Assembly (NCBI GenBank): GCA_963931925.1
Contig: OZ007575.1
Location: 33,825,850-33,889,849 of the forward strand
Length of the DNA: 64,000 bases
DNA from: Onchidella celtica
Taxonomy: Eukaryota; Mollusca; Gastropoda; Systellommatophora; Onchidiidae
Direction of reading: 5' to 3'
Under the pieces are notes generated by a model. The model ran no database searches. It was not told the origin of the DNA and saw only the letters and a program-made list of their open reading frames with translations. This document shows, piece after piece, positions 48,195 to 61,522 of the stretch. A program made the position numbers and the translations under genes. Every line of letters begins with the position of its first letter. The stretch's first letter is position 1.

Positions 48195-50936
48195 AAGTTT
48201 AGCATTTTGTGTTTCCAAAGTCTCTTTTGTGTCGGTTTTAACTCCGGCTTGAACGTCCATTAAAGTCAATGAACGAGACAAATTTCTTGCATTTTTAGAA
48301 GTGCTCGAGGTTCCTTTTGACCCAATAGCGCACTGAGGCTAATCTCTTTAGCGTCCATTTCAACTGTGACTTTAATATCTTACAATCAACTAAGGAGACA
48401 GATTTGTTTCAGTTTAAGACGTGCGCCAGGTCCCACATAACTCCATAGTCCACAAAGCTGAAGCAAAACGGGCTTGACTCCTTACGCTGAGGGCCAAATG
48501 CTTTGATCGTACTGGATAAATGTCCTGGATAAATGTTTATCTAAGTATTAGAATAGTTTCTCACTTCTGTGGCTCATGATTGTATGTAACATTGATCTGA
48601 AAGACATGTTACCGTAAAATGATATAGGATACGGACGTATGGATATGATATTGCAGGCTGCCTTGTTGCTATTTTATAAATTAAGGACATGTGTGAAAAT
48701 AATCGGCTTTCACACTTAACAATCTCCATTTCTTGGCCATGTGATCTATTCTAGTTTTCCCTGACACCTTAACGTGAATGTAGAAAACACCGTGTTGAAA
48801 GGAGATGGATCCTTTCTGGTGAGAACCATAGCCTGTTGATAGAATAGAAAGGGGAATAACTGTAAACCAAAGGGGAGACAAGACAAATGAAAATTGATAG
48901 GTAAAGACGGGTTTCTTTTCAAAAGTGTAAATAAACTTTACGGAGTAATGTCTTTTAAAGGCGGTTGGCTTTAATATCTTTTCGCTTCCTGGCTTGAAGA
49001 AGTAGGTGATGAACTAGGGTTAATGATAAAAACAATGACTTTGTCGACGAAACAGCGACATAGTAGAAGGGATACTGAGCATCATTGTGATTGATTTGTA
49101 GACAAGTCTTTCTGCATTCTTCCCCCCTCAAATTCACTTTTACTCGCCGTCTTCAATTGCAACTGTGTTTCAAAAGGATTATTTTGGCTGAGAAATTTTT
49201 CACCTTTGTGAGTCCTCACTTCTCAGCATCGTCTCTCATTCTTGAAATTATTTTCCCAGTTTTCCATTTAGCATAGTTCCAGGCTCTTTGTTCTGCGGAG
49301 AATTCGTCCATTTTTTCCAAGATAATCAGGATTTATGAAGTCTCTTGTTCAGCTAGACATAACTGTTTTTTTGTTAAGTTGGAACAATATATGACGCCAA
49401 AAAAGCAGTTTTGGCAATTTGATGTGATGTGGAAGAATAATGTTAAAGTATGAGCACTGCCGCTCTCGCTTTACTCTTTCTCACATCACTCACTTTACAT
49501 TGTATGAAGACATCTGTTTTGTGTCATATAATATGCGCTCTTGGTTTTAGGGCAATCTAACACGTTGTATAATATGCATGGACAATTTTGTTGTTGGTGA
49601 GAGTGGTGATGGTGCTGATGGTGGTGTCGTAATCGCCATCTAGAGAGAGGAATCGTGCACTGTGTCAAGTCTGTTTCCTGTCCGTTTTGTGGACTATGGA
49701 GCTGAATAGGATCTGGCGCGTTAGTGTGGCAGAGACAAATCTTTCTCTCCAGTCGATTCCCAAGTTCATTTCTGGGTTATCGACGCAAACAGACTGGAAT
49801 CGGTGCCCTTCTAGCCTTATTATGTGATGTTCATTGTCATGGCTCTAGAAAATGTGACTGGAAACCTCTTTTGGTCGAAATAAGTACCGGTACATTGGAT
49901 GACCTAGTGAAGGTCTTTGTTTCTCGAAGGCCGCAGCCTTAGACTATAGTTTCCCTTTTCTTGATTCTTGGTTCATGATTTTTTTGCATCGTATTACGTC
50001 AGCAATTTCGTTAGTCTTCTTGTCGTTAATCATTTCTTCATTTGGTGTCGTCTTTCTTGTTGTTAGTTTGGGCTTCTTCCTCGCCGATAGCAGACAGTAT
50101 AGGGAAGAAGAGGAAGTGCAGAAGAGAGACAGGGTGGAAGGGAAAAAAGAGAGAATTATGGTAGGCCAGCATTTATACTCATACCGCTTGTATTGTTGTG
50201 AGGATAGGAGTCGGTGTTATATATTCTATCTTGAACAGTGACTGCTAGACAAGATGAGCGTTTCGTTTCATTTAGACCATTATAGCCGAACTATTCAGGG
50301 ACTAGAAATATAGTAAAGTTGAGAACCGCTGTGTGATCGACCAAACAGCCGTGAGCAGTAAGGTACTGTGCAATGTAGGGGTAGCCTGTAAACAATGGAA
50401 TCTCTCATGAGTTACGTGACCCTCTCCATTCTACCCTTCCCAAAGCCCCGTCCTTTCTCCTTACGTTACGGCACCTATACACTAAACAAGCGTAATTACT
50501 TTCCCATTCTTTCAGTTACAGTGGAAAAAGGGCGTCCAGATTGTCCGTGCCAGTAGTCCTACTTGCCGCTTTCCCAATAACATGACACTAATTGAACGGA
50601 CATTGACTATAATTGTCCGAACTTGTCCGGCTGAATAGTGAAAGTTACAAAAAAATGTTGTATGGTAGGCTGCAGTACAGGATATGGACGCACCTTCTTA
50701 CTCAACCGGAGCGTAGCTCGGCACCCGAACACAATAAGCCATTCCACCCCTGATTTTTATTGTTGTGAGTACAGTGCGGGTAACGTGAGTGGCGTAACGA
50801 TGGGGTAAGGCTGGGCTGCAATCTCCAGGGGTAGAGTGTAGGAAGTATGCGTAACGGAATCTGGGATGGGTGCAAAATTAGTGCCTTGACTTAATTGGCT
50901 CGTGGAAATGAGAAAAACAGGAGATATAATATGTAG
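48195..50936. other. Unique intronic sequence; nothing recognised
   Basis: Mixed DNA. TTTGTTTCTCGAAGGCC near 49916-49932 is a possible third relative of the hairpin motif at 32517 and 48161. Short frames (for example 49975-50241) start hydrophobic and turn Glu/Arg-rich because of a purine-rich stretch. They are not supported as genes. Confidence 0.4.
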
Positions 50937-51191
<255 letters not shown>

Positions 51192-51195
51192 GGAA

Positions 51196-51513
51196 GCGGG
51201 TGTGTTCTACTGAATAAAAAAGTAGCAAGAAGAGAGTGTGTCCTGCTCAACACGTAACAGTAGGGGTGTTTCCTGCTGAAATAGCAACAGTGAGAAAAGG
51301 GCGTGTCCTGCTAAAAAAAAAAGTAACAGTGACAAGTGGTGTGTCCTACTGAAAAAGTAACAGTGACAAGTGGTGTGTCCTGCTGAAGAAGTAACGGTGA
51401 GAAGGGTGTGTGTGTCTCCTGCTGAAGAAGTAACCGTGAGAAGGGAATGTGTCCTGCTCAGGAAGTAACCGTGAGAAGGGGGGTGTGTCCTGCTGAGGAA
51501 GTAACAGTGGGCC
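51196..51513. repeat. Minisatellite, about 32-38 bp unit, roughly 9 copies
   Basis: The unit holds AGTAACAGTGAGAAG followed by GGTGTGTCCTGCTGAA, and length varies in the A-run and GT parts. Copies begin near 51219, 51252, 51284, 51324, 51355, 51388, 51427, 51463 and 51498. Minus-strand frames repeating FSRTH are open through it. Confidence 0.85.
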
Positions 51514-53482
51514 ACTGGTCTCTGCCGTCACATAAGTACTATGTAGTGTCTTTCGTTTTCTGCAGCCACCTGCTTTCATCCCCACCATCTTTACCCCAGA
51601 ATCAGCACAATCTTCAGCCCCCTGTACCACATTGCCCGCTATTACATCGCTTTAGTAAAAGTACCCAAAAAAAAAAAAAAATCCGCTCAAGTCGAAAAAC
51701 AACATGGCGGGGCTATTTTATACCAGCAAATCGCTTCACCAGATATTCGCTTTTCATCTTCTTTCGGTCTGCCATACTTTTTCTTCATCAGTTTTCATCC
51801 TGTTCTTTTTCCGCTTGGATTTTTATTCCTCAAGGTATTTTTTCCCCTCCTTCTTACTTATACATACATTCGAGGATAAGTAGACCTATCGTGTTGAGAA
51901 TCATTAACAGTTTTTAAAACAGTTTTTGTACTATTCTTCTGTGTGTTTGGCACGTCGATCAGGGAAAAAAAAAAAAAAAGCGCCTGGGATTGTACTGAAT
52001 TCCGTTTAGATTTCTCCTCTTTCCCCGAAAACTCAGAAGCGATTTCGCACAAGGCATTGAAGCTTGCAAAAGCAATTAAAGGAGGGCAGGGCAAAAACCT
52101 AAAAGAAAAATTTTCTAGAATTTTTTTTTCACTTTTAAATTTGGCGAGAAACTTTGAAAACTACTGCCAGAGCCGAGATATCTTGCCCAACGTCACTGCT
52201 CAACGCTTCGGTGCGCCAATCCCAAGCTCAAAGGAGGGGATTATCCTCCCAAAAGTTTTCAGTCGTAAAACATAGATGATAACATACGGACATATGGCTT
52301 CACAGTCGTTTCTCACCCCTGTGTTAAGCCTTTCTGTACCGGAGCCGAATGATGCGTAAGAAAGTCAGCATGCATGCGCATTTTCACGTGCATCTTGGCG
52401 TGCACTGTCGGGGGTTTTGTTTTGTTTATTTTTTACTCTTCGGAAAAAGGGGGAGGAGGGTGGGGGGGGGGGGGAGCCTGTGATTTGCGAGTTCCGCTGA
52501 TTCCCAGAGCTCTTCTCAACAACAAACAACAAAAAAAGACTTTTTAATTTTTTGGCAGCATAAAAATAGAAGCCAAGAAAAAAAACAAAAAAACTTCACA
52601 AATTTGTGTCTCCTTTTTGCTCATTATTCTGTCGTATTGGCCAGTTGGGGTTTGAGTTTGAGTTTGAGTTTAGCGGTACAACAACGGCCACTTTGCGCCT
52701 TTCGCAGTCTATTTGGGTACTTTATTTATGTTTGGTATTCGGTGCTTTCTCTATTTAACTTTTACAAATGCAGTTAGATTTCATTGGTAAAATTCTCAAG
52801 AGTTGTGTTTTCTATAGATCTGAAAAGACTTTTATAAATGTGTGTAAATTTTTAAAATCAAGTTGTAGATCTTAACCCTTTATCAGAAAGGACAGGACCC
52901 GCTATTGGTCCACGATAGAAAATAATTCTTGCTGGGTTGGAACTTATCGCTCAGATATCTTCAATAAGATTTTTCTTACAAACTTCTCGTAAATTTCTTA
53001 AAATGTCAGTTCACTTCCATCATGTCGCCAACGTAACCAAAGACTTTTCCCCAAAAAATCGCTATACAAAGCAAAAGTAAATTTGCCCACATGAAGCAAA
53101 CGGATACTCCGTTAATTTAACCCGATGTTTAACCCGCAAGCGAAGTACGTTAAGACCATAATTTTATACAGACCAAATTTGCCGTAAAAATGGCTGGTTC
53201 AAACTCACAGCCTTCTGGTACCCCAGCCAGTGTACGCAGTCCCAAAGCGCTTAAATGCTTGCCTACACCATGTCGTTGGAACTCTCTGAGAAAAAGGTTC
53301 ATCGAGGGCGTTAGGACTGCACTTTAGTTTTGTAGAATTTATCTCCGATTAATGCTGATTACGGCTGGGGGCCCAGAATTTCATGAGAATTGCGAGCTTC
53401 ATTTTGATATCGTTTTTCCATATAGTGTCGTGAAATGGAGATGTAATTATTTGGTTGTTTGATCCCAGGTCTTACAGGAAAT
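51514..53482. other. Unique intronic sequence; nothing recognised
   Basis: Contains A-runs (51668, 51966), a G-run near 52460-52475 and GAGTTT repeated three times near 52652-52670. No gene or element ends seen. Confidence 0.4.
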
Positions 53483-53582
53483 GGGAAGTCAGAGAGAGAG
53501 AGGGGGGGGGGGGGGGAGAGAAAAAGAGAGGGACACAGAGAGAGAGAGACTGAGAGGGACACAGAGAGAGACAGAGAACGAG
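53483..53582. repeat. (GA)n-rich purine tract
   Basis: GAGAGA, a G-run (about 53502-53516) and GGGACACAGAGAGAG phrases. A similar shorter patch lies at 53755-53790. Confidence 0.85.
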
Positions 53583-56294
53583 ATTTTAGACATGAGCTTG
53601 TAGCGCATTTATGATTCTTCATTCTCCTTTGGTAAGCGAGCAAAAAACAGAAAGCTTGAAGATGAAACAACGTCTTTAAGTACATATACTGCCAGGGCTT
53701 GGCTGACGATTAAACAAACATGATTATGAAAAGCAGGCAGGGAGAGGGGAAGACAGAGCGAGAGAGAGAGAGACACACACACACACAGAGTCTGTGACTT
53801 TTCATTTTTGTTCATTATCATAACAACCCCACCCCCCCTCCCCCGTGATGTCATTATCACGCTTTTGATAACACTAAAATATTGTTGTTAATTTTTGGTC
53901 CAGCATTGAAGTGCAAGAAACATGACCAAAAAAGAAAAACAAGGGGAGAGAGAGAGAGAGTTGCAGGCACTTTGTCAGGTGTTTCAGTCACCCTTAAGTC
54001 TGTAAGGACTTCCTCCCCCCCCCCCCTCCTCATATGTTTTCCTCTCTCTATGTCTTTTTTTTTCAAGAGTATGTCTGTTCTTCTCATAGCTCCTCCCCTT
54101 CCCCCACATCCACCCACTCTTTTGTGAGATGTCATCATTGACACCCCTCACGGGAGAAATAACGACGACCGAATCAGGAAGCGTTCTATCCTTCAGCTGT
54201 TTGTTTGTTGCTCAACTCAACTGTCTGTTTCCTCAATTTTCAAAATCTTTCGTTTGTTGGCCAAAAAAAAAAAAAAAAACTCGTGGGAAAAACGCAACAA
54301 AAAACAATGCCATCATCTCAGCAGCAAATGAGCGATACAGAACCACGGTAACCGAGGCACGGCCGAGAGCTGCTCACGACGGGCAGACCGAGGTGCGAGA
54401 CAGTAATATCGCTTGCCAAATAAAAACAACTGTATAAAATGCTGGAGGGAAACATGTTTCGTAAAAAACAAATAAAACAATCTTTTGCGACAGCTGAATT
54501 CTGTTAGTTACGTATTTCTATTTTGAAGTTATTTGTTCGATCATGACTTACGATCTCTGAAAAGATCTAAGTAAAAAAACTCATATTATGATATTAATTT
54601 CATGTCATTTAGTTAAAAGTATCTCCGGACGTAACTAACTATTTTCGTAAAGTTTTGTCAGTATTCGTATCACGCTGTTGGTGTCAGTATTTTGAGAGAC
54701 CGGCAGCGAAGACGAGCTTCTTGTGGTAGAGTTTCACCATCATAATTATAAATGGCTGAGTGTTAGATCTCAGTCAACTTTGATAGATCATTTTGTGTCA
54801 GTATCGATATCTGGCTAATAAGTATCGTCTCTGAGAAACTGACGAGAGAGATTGGGGAAGACAAAAAAAAAAAAAATCCCACCGGAAATGGATTAGCCGT
54901 GAACGGAACGATGGGACCATACCTGCCAAAATGTCACTTGCAACGTTTTAGTTTTTTTGTTGTTTTTTTTTTTGTTTTCTTTCTTCCTTCCACGCTGCAG
55001 GGTTAATGAGAACGCCTTTAATAACAGTGGAAGACATCTCTTCAATAAAACTCCTCAATGCCAAGTTCTGTGCTGAGAAAATCTCAAACACAAACCGGTT
55101 TTTTAAGTCGGCTATATTCGGCTGTTGTGAAGCGTTTAGCAAATGAACATCCAAAATGTCTGGGTTTTTTGTGTTTTTGTTGTTTTTTTTTACTTTTTTT
55201 TTTTCACATCTATTTTCTCTCTTAAATGATCAGCCTGGGCTCTCATTTCTTTCGTCTCTCTCAAAATGTGTGAAATGTGAATGTCTGAAAAGTCAGTCTG
55301 TTTATCCTTCCAGTTGTCGGCGTGCACTACAGCAGCGCTGCTCTGTGTGACTCTGTAGTCGTGAATGCTGCACTTTATGGTGTCTGCTCGTCGTAAACGT
55401 GTCCACAAGTTCTTACGTATTTATACAGTGCATGTCATTGATTTTGAAAGCCTGGGTACTTTGAGATGGTCCTACGTGTGCAGGGCTGCACTTTTCATCT
55501 GCATTACATAATAGCGAGTCGCAAAACTTGCGCCGAAAACTCCAAGACAACCACAAAACCTAGAAATACGCTGTTTTCATTGAAACTCGGGGAAAAAAAA
55601 ATAATGTAGTTTCTGATGGACGAATAAAATTGTGGGTGCATATCGAGGGGTATTTGCCATATTGGTGTGTGTGTGACATTCTGCCGATGTTGAGTTTTTG
55701 TCATGATCGTGGTTCTTCACTCTGAATTGTATAATGTATAAGTGTTATTTCAATCGATTGAAAACTTTTCCAGATATGTGTTTGTGATGTAATGTTGTTT
55801 GCTTTTGGCCCTGTTTTTTCCCACAACTCTTCAAACGTTCAATCCTCATTTTCTGGGAAAAGGCCAAAAATGCACACACAACGATATTGAAAAGACCTGA
55901 CGATATTGATATATTTGTATTAAGCTCAGCGAGGAAAATGTTCAAATTTGAGCCCTACATTTTCCACGCCGCATTTTGATTTAAAATTCGTAACTTTTCC
56001 GGTCCATATTTTTGCTGCGTATCAATACGTTCAAAACTGCATATTCACTAAACAAACTGCCCAGAGCTTACCCCATGTTTAAGTGGGACAGAAGTGCAGA
56101 GACTCCTGTGATAGGAGTAAATTTTAATGAGACAGTGCCTTGCCGCCGTGAACAACAACAAAAAAAAAAATGCATTTATTGCAACACCACCATTATGAGT
56201 GAGACAAAAAAAAGCCCCGGTCACAGCTAAAATCTCACTGTCTCCGCAGCATCTTCCACCCCAGCTGCAGCTACTACTATTACATGAGCAACAA
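53583..56294. other. Unique intronic sequence; no supported gene
   Basis: C-run near 54014-54026, A16 near 54265, A13 near 54863, and T-runs at 54950-54975 and 55170-55205. Frames on both strands are short and featureless. Confidence 0.4.
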
Positions 56295-56350
56295 GAACAA
56301 CAACAACTACATGTACTACTACTACTACTACTGCTACTGCTACTACTGTG

Positions 56351-56409
<59 letters not shown>

Positions 56410-56455
56410 GTGCTACTACTACCACCACTGCTACTACTACTATTACTGTTAGTGA
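56295..56455. repeat. (CTA)n trinucleotide microsatellite
   Basis: CTA and CTG triplets over about 150 bases, preceded by (CAA)n. Frames read poly-Tyr, poly-Thr or poly-Leu depending on phase and are not genes. Confidence 0.95.
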
Positions 56456-56946
56456 TTTATGCTTCATTTGTTATAAAATGCTTTGTGGGTCATCATTGCT
56501 AAACGAAAGTAGCCCGTGCTGGTTTGAGACAAAGCATTCCTATGTGAACGCAGCCTTAAACGTACAAGTGGGCCAGTAAATCAATGCAGCAAATCATTGT
56601 CATGTCTCCGATCTGACCAGCTGTTTCATTCCTCACTCTCGACACCCCATTCAGCAGCCCTAAGATTTGAAGCAGGAGAATGATGGCCCTTTGTCAAGGA
56701 GCCCTCACATGAAGGGAGGAGATAGGTGTTAGATGGGCAGATTGATTACCTTTTTCTGCCCAGTGAGTACCCAGCGCCCACTGCCTGTTGCTCCGGCCTT
56801 TTGTTCGTGAGCTGCAATCACGGACGGTCCAGGGGATGCCTTGTCTTATCTCTCTGGGCTTTAGATCCATCGAGCGATTCGTGGACAGAAGCATGGTTTG
56901 GTCGTTAGAATGTCCATGGGTTGTTTTTCCTTTTGGTGGTGGGAGA

Positions 56947-56947
<1 letters not shown>
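56456..56947. other. Complex, non-repetitive intronic sequence; possible conserved non-coding DNA
   Basis: 56580-56940 has even base composition and no low-complexity runs, unlike its surroundings. CCTTTGTCAAGG (about 56692) and CCTTTTGTTC (about 56799) resemble Sox-type sites (A/T-A/T-CAAAG core). There is no supported coding frame. Regulatory use is inference only. Confidence 0.25.
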
Positions 56948-57029
<82 letters not shown>

Positions 57030-57075
57030 CATCTGTCTGTCTGTCCGTCCGTCTATCTGTCTGTCTGTCTGTTTT

Positions 57076-57163
<88 letters not shown>

Positions 57164-57202
57164 CCTATCTATCTATCTGTCTATCTATCTATCTATCTGT
57201 CT
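56948..57202. repeat. (TATC)n microsatellite with a (TCTG/TCCG) middle
   Basis: TATC units are split by TCTG and TCCG units at about 57034-57075. All three + frames are open and are artefacts. Confidence 0.97.
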
Positions 57203-57581
57203 CAGATTCTTTGTCTAACTATCCACTTTTTCTTAATTGGAAACATTACTTGGAAGGCATTTGAGTTATCACTGCAAACCATCTGAAATAATAAGTAACG
57301 ATTTTTTAGTGTAATTATCTATAAGCAAATGACCATTTCAAAGAGAAAAAAGTCCACAGTATTCCACTGTTGTAACTTATTATAAGTATGTAGGTCTATA
57401 TTAAGTAGCATACTTATGTGTACTAATGACCTGCCAAACCAAGACGACACCCACGCTCCGGCAAAAATAAAGGCGACACCGTGAACAAAGGTCAGACATC
57501 CTGATGAAAGCTCAACGGCCTTAATTTGTTCGTCCATTCACTCTTAAAAGTCTATTTTTATCGCTGGGCAATCCCACAGTT
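57203..57581. other. Unique intronic sequence; nothing recognised
   Basis: AT-leaning DNA up to a hAT-like left end at 57582. No gene seen. Confidence 0.4.
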
Positions 57582-58361
57582 CAGTGTTTCTCAAAGTATG
57601 GGTAAACTACTAGTGCGGTACTGTTAGTGTAAGACACCTCTGGTCGCGCATGACTCCTATTTTCTTATGTCCACATTCCAAAATGTATGTATTTTTCTCT
57701 TATGGCTTTGAAGAACTATTATTAAGCGAGTCTTAAGTTTATTTAGCAAATACGTTCATTTTGGTCCCAGTTACTCGTTAAAAGTGGTAATGGGCTAGTA
57801 GCGCTGTTAGAGTTAAGTCAATTTTACATCTGTTTTGACTTTGATTTGAATTACCTTTGAATCAGCTGGCAAGTCAGATTTGTTTGAGTCTCCCAGGTCT
57901 GCAGAAACGAGGCTAAAGAGGCTTGTCAGTGAGCTATAGACGGGAACGTTACTACGCTGGCCGGAGATATGTTACACTTAACTCCTTCTGTAAAGTCAAA
58001 ATTTGGCAAAAAGAAAAAGTTGTATGTAGCAAAGCCCCGCGTAAGAAATAATACCCAAACGACACAATGAAACTCAAACTAAAAGAGAAGACAGAAAATG
58101 GCCGATATTTCGGCAACAGCCTTTTTCGAGGGGGAACCAAAAAAAACAACAACAACAAAAAAGCAACAGAAAAAAAATTTGGAAAAATAAGGAGATAAAA
58201 CAATGGAACAATAAAAGATTTGAATAGGAAATGTATTGAATCTAAACAGAATAATTTATGTCTACTTAACTGCGAGTTCTTCGGTGTAGGATATCTCTGG
58301 CGCTGACGGGCGGGGCGGGAGTTTTTGTGGGCTGTCAAACACAAAGATTTGAGAAACTCTG
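57582..58361. mobile_element. Possible hAT-like element around repeat family B copy 2
   Basis: The left end CAGTGTTTCTCAAAGT and the right end read from the minus strand, CAGAGTTTCTCAAATC, agree at 14 of 16 positions and fit hAT termini. The flanking octamers do not match, so the pairing of these ends is uncertain. The block at 57993-58281 inside it is the same as that inside the hAT-like element at 12488-13462. Confidence 0.4.
57993..58281. repeat. Dispersed repeat (family B), copy 2
   Basis: It aligns with 12643-12943 in the same orientation over almost its whole length, from AGTCAAAATT through AAAGTTGTATGTAGCAAAG to ACTTAACTGCGAGTTCTT. The inverted right arm present in copy 1 is absent. 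On the minus strand it has GGCTGTTGCCGAAATATC near 58103-58120. The interior has AAC repeats and an A-rich part. Confidence 0.8.
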
Positions 58362-59506
58362 GTTGAATACGATATTTCTGGTAGTGGAACTGTCCAGGCC
58401 ATATTTGCATCAAGTGGTAGGATGGGCAACTGAAGAATCACCCACTGGTTTTTCCCGCTGATTAGACCTGCAAATTCCTGTGAGCATTCATTCACACAAT
58501 ATAGCAAGGGGTTAATAACATAAGGCCTCTTCGCTCGATGTGATAGATGACCACAAATGTGTAAATGGTTTTATTACGTTGTCTGCTGGACACGGCATCA
58601 TTATGATTGTATTCGTTTTGTACAACATCCTTAAGATGAGAGAAGGTAATCGTTGGCTTAATTACTTTCCAAGCCTCTCTCGCCTCTGTTGTCTAAGAGG
58701 CTCATTCTTGTAAACGTGAGAGAAGAAACATTGTTGTGAGCAAGCTGCCTGATTATTGCTACATTACTTCCTGTCAGAATGTACGGCAACCAAAGGGCGA
58801 ATTGACATATCGTCAGCAATAACCCAGGCTTTAAACGGGAGAATACAATTGCCTGGTGTATCATTTGGCCGTGCCAGGCAGGAATTCACCCCTAGTTTTC
58901 AACCGGAATATTAACGGTTTCATGAGCTGTTTGTCTTTCTAAATCTCTCCACGCTTTCTTCACTGAGCGCTAAATCTGGTAGAAAGTTTGTACTTAAACG
59001 TTAAAAGTTCCGTAGACAGAAATGGTTGCTCTGTACGTCCGGTAGCTCGGTTTCTTTTGTAGCGGGAGACTGTTTATGTTCTTAAAGGGATGTTCCCTGT
59101 AATCTGAAGATTCCATCTTTTTGTGGTGTTTACAATGCTTTGTTATAAATGTTCTTTGCAGTGTAGCACAGCTTGCATCTTTTGTTTTTGTTGAGCTGCT
59201 TATTGGGTTTCTGGTGCAACATTGCTCATTTCATTGCTACAGTCGTTACCTTCATCATTGTTTTCAATCACTGCCATCTGTAGCTGCTTTGTACATTACC
59301 ACAGCAAAGAGCCGCAAAGCTATACAACATCTTTCAAATTACCGTGCATTTTCAATGCCCAGGAAGAATGCGTATACAATCCATCACCGCGCATTCTGTT
59401 ACAGCGCGTTGTCTTTTTTTTAATTTCTTGTGTTTTGTTTTTTATTTGTGTGTGCATTTGTGAAGTGTGTTTAACACAATTGTTGGACATCTGCTCCAGG
59501 ACACAC
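58362..59506. other. Unique intronic sequence; nothing recognised
   Basis: Mixed DNA with no low-complexity tract of note and no coding signal that I can support. Confidence 0.4.
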
Positions 59507-59573
59507 ACACACACGTACAGACAGATGCACATACATACACACTCACAAACACACACACACACACACACAAAAG
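59507..59573. repeat. (CA)n microsatellite, interrupted
   Basis: CA runs at 59501-59512 and 59546-59569, with ACATACATACAC-type variants between. Confidence 0.9.
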
Positions 59574-61427
59574 CGCAAATCGCTGAGAAAGACACAAAAG
59601 CTGTTTGTCCACACCATCTGGGGGCTTTGATGAGAGATCCAGCACAAGTGTGGACTGGTGAATTAGTTCATCATGCAAGACTGTGTGTTATGCCATGCCA
59701 TTCATAGCTGTTGTTTCCGTTTTGTCAGCGCTGGAACTGCTCCACTTTTGTTTTGAAAGCCAGTTTTAAAAACTCCCAAGTTCCCATCTGTAATACTTGA
59801 AGCAGATCTTTCAGCAATGGTAACAAACGAAACGTTAAAACAAATATCCGTAATATTGTTGTATCTTCACTTGAACATTACAGCAATGGAGATAACACAA
59901 TATCACACAAACGCATATCTGTTTTCTACGAGTCTAACGCCCTAAACAATAACAATACATGATGTGCCAGAACAGATTGCGCTGACATTAATGACGCGTT
60001 CACATGGAAAACAAAATAATGGACCTTGGCATAAAACTGCTCGCATGCAAACACGAATTTTGATGGCAACCTCTAAGTTAAGACTCTTGAAAACTCAGTT
60101 GTTGATCATTCATTGTTTCTAATGAATTTAAAAGTAGAAACCCTCTCCATTGTCTTCTTTGTATGGTTCCTTTTCCTTTGCTTTTGATTGCATACATGTA
60201 TCGGTTGTGTATTATTCCTTTTGTGAGGCTCTGCTCCATATAGCTTTTTTCTTTTTGCCGCATTTCGACTTTGGTTATTTCTGTAGCGCTGTATCCAACT
60301 TTAGTGTATTCTAAAAAAACTTTTTACAACTACGCAGATTGTGGACTCGGAAGGCGAGGATGTAAACCTTGATAAAGTCCCACTGGGCCATGTAGCTAAA
60401 ATGCTGGCAGTAGGATTTTTGTTAGCAAATTGCGACTCATTTCTTTAAAAGTTTCTTGTTGCCATTTTGCCAAAGAAAAAAAAAGTTGCCCTAGCAGAGG
60501 AGACAAGAGTAACCTTAGCCCTAACATTTAAAAAAAAAAAAGAATTAAAAGAAAGAAAATAATAAAATTGACTGCATTAAAAAGAATAACTATGGCAAAA
60601 AAAATATGACCCTAAAATACGACAGAATATGAATAGACTCAAACATAAATTCAAAGTCTTGTGTCGTCGACCTTCGCCCAACTTTCAACTTGAGTATTTT
60701 CGTCAGCCACAAAGTTCCACAATATAAAAACCGCAGAATTTTTGCTTCTTTATTTTATCGGAAATGGGCTGTTGTTAAACATCTGTGTTGGAATGTCTTG
60801 GCTTTTGTAATTTGTTGTTGGTTGTTTTTGTTTTTTTTTTAACTTTTTCCACCCATCCCTTCATCTCCAATTTCGCCCGGAAGGAAAGACAAAAGTTAAA
60901 GATAAAAAAGAACAAAACGCTGGCAGTGGATGGGTATTGTCTTGGCCCCAGCGAATGTCAAGCAACGTGTTTTGACATGCCCAATCCGCTGCCAGAGACG
61001 CTTCCAGTGTTTCCACGACAACTATTATTTGTGCAGCTGTCAGTCCCGGCACAGAGAAAATGAGGAAAATAATGTCCTGATACTGCAGCTTCCTGTGAGC
61101 AACTCTCTGCTTAGTTTGCCTTATTTTCACTGCATGATGAGTTAAGGTGGAACTGACAAAACACAGCGCTTTTGACAACATGGGCTTTTTTGGTAGTTGT
61201 AACATTCTCTTTTTGTGGTATGGTATTTTTCTTGTTATTTTTGTCGCTGATTCCATTGTAAGTTTTAACATGGCTTCTCACGCTCAAAATCTGTTCGTCC
61301 AGAATGGTTGAATGCAAGTGGTTCCCGGTATCGGTAAAGTGGTTCCCGATTGCTGAAATGCTGGCAGGTTGTATTTTAACTTTCTATAGTTGTGAGTTAG
61401 ATTGTTTTACGTTTCTTGGATTGAGGA
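59574..61427. other. Unique intronic sequence; nothing supported
   Basis: A frame beginning just after a TACGCAG acceptor-like site near 60337 reads IVDSEGEDVNLDKVPLGHVA before a later stop, but has no good donor and no SoxD resemblance (see rejected). 60470-60615 is A-rich. Confidence 0.4.
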
Positions 61428-61473
61428 CTCTATCTATCTATCTATCTATCTACCTATCTATCTATCTATCTAC

Positions 61474-61522
<49 letters not shown>
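61428..61522. repeat. (TATC)n microsatellite
   Basis: About 23 TATC units with two TACC variants. The SIYL frame is an artefact. Confidence 0.97.

Noticed and set aside
60338-60447. Candidate SoxD exon reading IVDSEGEDVNLDKVPLGHVA
   Set aside because: Acceptor-like TACGCAG and an open phase-0 frame, but the only nearby donor (GAT|GTAAAC) is weak. The phase does not fit after the 43-nt exon, the frame ends in a stop, and there is no SoxD resemblance.
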